DNA of 6,616 nucleotides, from the NCBI GenBank assembly GCA_030841195.1, contig JAVEDA010000517.1:1-6616 (forward strand), given 5' to 3'. Position numbers and translations under genes: made by a program. The number at the start of each line of letters is the position of its first letter. Position 1 is the stretch's first letter. Below are positions 5,177 to 6,616 of this stretch, in pieces. The notes beneath the pieces were generated by a model, which saw only the letters and a list, made by a program, of their open reading frames with translations, was not told where the DNA came from and made no database searches. This DNA comes from Actinomycetota bacterium (GTDB lineage: Bacteria; Actinomycetota; Actinomycetes; JACCUZ01).

Positions 5177-6616
5177 GTGAACCCGTCGACTGCGCTGGCC
5201 ACCGTGCTGGTCGACGAGCTGGTGCGCGGCGGGGTCCGCGAGGCCGTGCTCTGCCCCGGTTCGCGTAACGCCCCGCTGTCGTTCGCCCTGCACGACGCGG
5301 ACCGCGACGGGAGGCTGCGGCTGCACGTCCGGATCGACGAGCGGACGGCGGGCTTCCTCGCCCTCGGCCTGGCCAAAGCGTCCGGGCTGCCGGTGCCGGT
5401 GGTCACCACGTCGGGCACGGCTGCGGTCAACCTGCACCCAGCAGTCGTCGAGGCCGACTACTCACGGGTCCGGCTGGTCGTGCTGACCGCGGACCGGCCG
5501 GTCGAGATGCGCGGCACCGGCGCCAACCAGACCATCGACCAGGTCGGGCTGTACGGCGACTCCGTGCGCTGGTTCCAGGAGCTGTCCGCCGACTCGGGGA
5601 CGTCGGTGACCGGCTGGCGCAGCGTGGTGGACCGTGCCCTCGCCGAGGGGCACTGGGGCCCTGTGCACCTCAACGTGGCCCTCCGCGAACCGCTGGTGCC
5701 GGACCCGGACGCGTCCTGGCCGGAGCCGCTGGACGTCGAGATCGACCGGCTGGACAAGGGCAGCCGGCAGCTCTGGGGCTACTCCGACGTCGTCGCCGGC
5801 GGCCGGACCGTCGTCGTCGCCGGGGATCAGGCCCTCGCCGACGCCCGCGGGATGGCCGAGTCGGGCGGCTGGCCGCTGCTCGCGGAGCCGTCCTCAGGGC
5901 ACCGGGCCGGGCCGAACGCGTTGGCTGCCTACCGGCTGCTGCTCGGCCACCTCGGTGACGGCATCCAGCGCGTGATCGTGGCCGGCCGGCCCACCCTGTC
6001 CCGGCCGGTGACCCAGCTGCTGGCCCGCACCGACCTCGAGGTGCTCCGGCTCCGCGACGACCCGCGCACCCCGGACGTCATCGGCACCCCGGACCCCGAG
6101 TGGCTGCGCACCTGGCAGGACGCCGACCGCGCCGCCCGCGTAGCCGTGGATCAGGTGCTCGCGGCCGAGCCGGTCACTGGCCTGTCGGTGGCGCGCCTGC
6201 TGGCGGCGAGGGTGCCGCCCGACGGGTTGCTTGTCGCCGGCTCCTCGAGCAGCATCCGCGACCTGGACCTGGCCGAGCCGTGGGCCGAGCCGCCACTGGT
6301 GCTCGCCAACCGCGGCGCCTCCGGCATCGACGGCACGGTGTCGACAGCAGTGGGAGCCGCTCTCGCGCACGGCGGCGGACCGGCGTACGCGCTGATGGGT
6401 GACCTGACCTTCCTGCACGACAGCACCGGGCTGGTGATCGGGCCGGGTGAGCCGCGGCCCGACCTCACGATCGTGGTCGTCAACGACGACGGCGGCGGCC
6501 TGTTCACGCTGCTCGAGCAGGGCGGGCCCGAGCACGCCGCAGTGTTCGAGCGGGTCTTCGGCACGCCGCACGGTGCCGACCTGCGGGCGCTGTGCGCAGC
6601 GACCTCGACGCCGTAC
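5177..6616 (+). CDS. menD: SEPHCHC synthase (MenD), cut by window end
   Basis: A thiamine-diphosphate enzyme that decarboxylates 2-oxoglutarate and adds the succinyl semialdehyde unit to isochorismate, the first committed step of menaquinone synthesis. 480 codons are present without frameshift; about 70-80 are missing on the right (family about 550 aa). Seen: CPGSRNAPL (26-34), RIDERTAGF (52-60) with E55 the cofactor-activating glutamate, TTSGTAAVNLHPAVVEA (77-93), TADRPVEMRGTGANQT (104-119), NRGASGIDG (378-386), and the ThDP/Mg motif from GDLTFLHD (408-415) to NDDGGGLF (436-443). The GTG at 5177 gives the N-terminus MNPSTALATVLVDELVRGG, very close to Mtb MenD as I recall it. AGGG (5165-5168) lies 8 nt upstream and shares bases with the preceding stop. 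R97, R271 and R297 match the positions of the Mtb DHNA allosteric arginines. Confidence 0.97.
   Translation, partial: MNPSTALATVLVDELVRGGVREAVLCPGSRNAPLSFALHDADRDGRLRLHVRIDERTAGFLALGLAKASGLPVPVVTTSGTAAVNLHPAVVEADYSRVRLVVLTADRPVEMRGTGANQTIDQVGLYGDSVRWFQELSADSGTSVTGWRSVVDRALAEGHWGPVHLNVALREPLVPDPDASWPEPLDVEIDRLDKGSRQLWGYSDVVAGGRTVVVAGDQALADARGMAESGGWPLLAEPSSGHRAGPNALAAYRLLLGHLGDGIQRVIVAGRPTLSRPVTQLLARTDLEVLRLRDDPRTPDVIGTPDPEWLRTWQDADRAARVAVDQVLAAEPVTGLSVARLLAARVPPDGLLVAGSSSSIRDLDLAEPWAEPPLVLANRGASGIDGTVSTAVGAALAHGGGPAYALMGDLTFLHDSTGLVIGPGEPRPDLTIVVVNDDGGGLFTLLEQGGPEHAAVFERVFGTPHGADLRALCAATSTPY

Noticed and set aside
4192..5430. A 412-residue minus-strand frame opposite menC and menD
   Set aside because: Ser/Thr/Arg-rich shadow translation opposite two genes with intact catalytic motifs.
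5894..6571. Minus-strand frame of 225 residues opposite menD
   Set aside because: Antisense to the central and C-terminal part of MenD, with no coherent motifs; shadow frame.

Overview
The window is a compact menaquinone (vitamin K2) biosynthesis locus from a high-GC actinobacterium. Base composition is strongly G+C rich, codon third positions are almost all G or C, GTG starts are frequent, and genes overlap or nearly touch. MenB and MenD resemble the Mycobacterium tuberculosis enzymes as I remember them. A Nocardioides-like or related actinomycete is my best guess, but genus cannot be fixed from the sequence alone.

The genes form two divergent arms separated by only 18 bases (3529-3546). 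The leftward (minus) arm reads menB (2605-3528), a GNAT-family acetyltransferase (2127-2600), menE (970 to about 2130) and menA (54-923). The rightward (plus) arm reads an unassigned small gene with an SRPBCC-like look (3547-4065), menC (4058-5023), a decayed VOC/glyoxalase-like remnant (about 5024-5166) and menD (5177 to beyond the window end; 480 codons present, about 70-80 expected to be missing).

In pathway order, MenD makes SEPHCHC from isochorismate and 2-oxoglutarate. After the MenH step, MenC dehydrates SHCHC to o-succinylbenzoate (OSB). MenE activates OSB to OSB-CoA, and MenB cyclises it to 1,4-dihydroxy-2-naphthoyl-CoA. After thioester hydrolysis, MenA prenylates DHNA in the membrane. 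MenF (isochorismate synthase), MenH, a DHNA-CoA thioesterase and the MenG methyltransferase are not in the window.

The core is an ordinary men cluster; I see no wholly new system. The points most worth a second look are: the tiny divergent control region, where the same bases may be a Shine-Dalgarno site on one strand and a -10 element on the other; a probable non-canonical CTG start for menE; the uncharacterised gene coupled to menC; the VOC remnant with its SD/GTG/GTGA restart chain; and three MenD arginines at positions matching the DHNA feedback site of M. tuberculosis MenD. No RNA genes, CRISPR arrays, insertion sequences or convincing terminators were seen. No gene-free stretch exceeds 53 bases.
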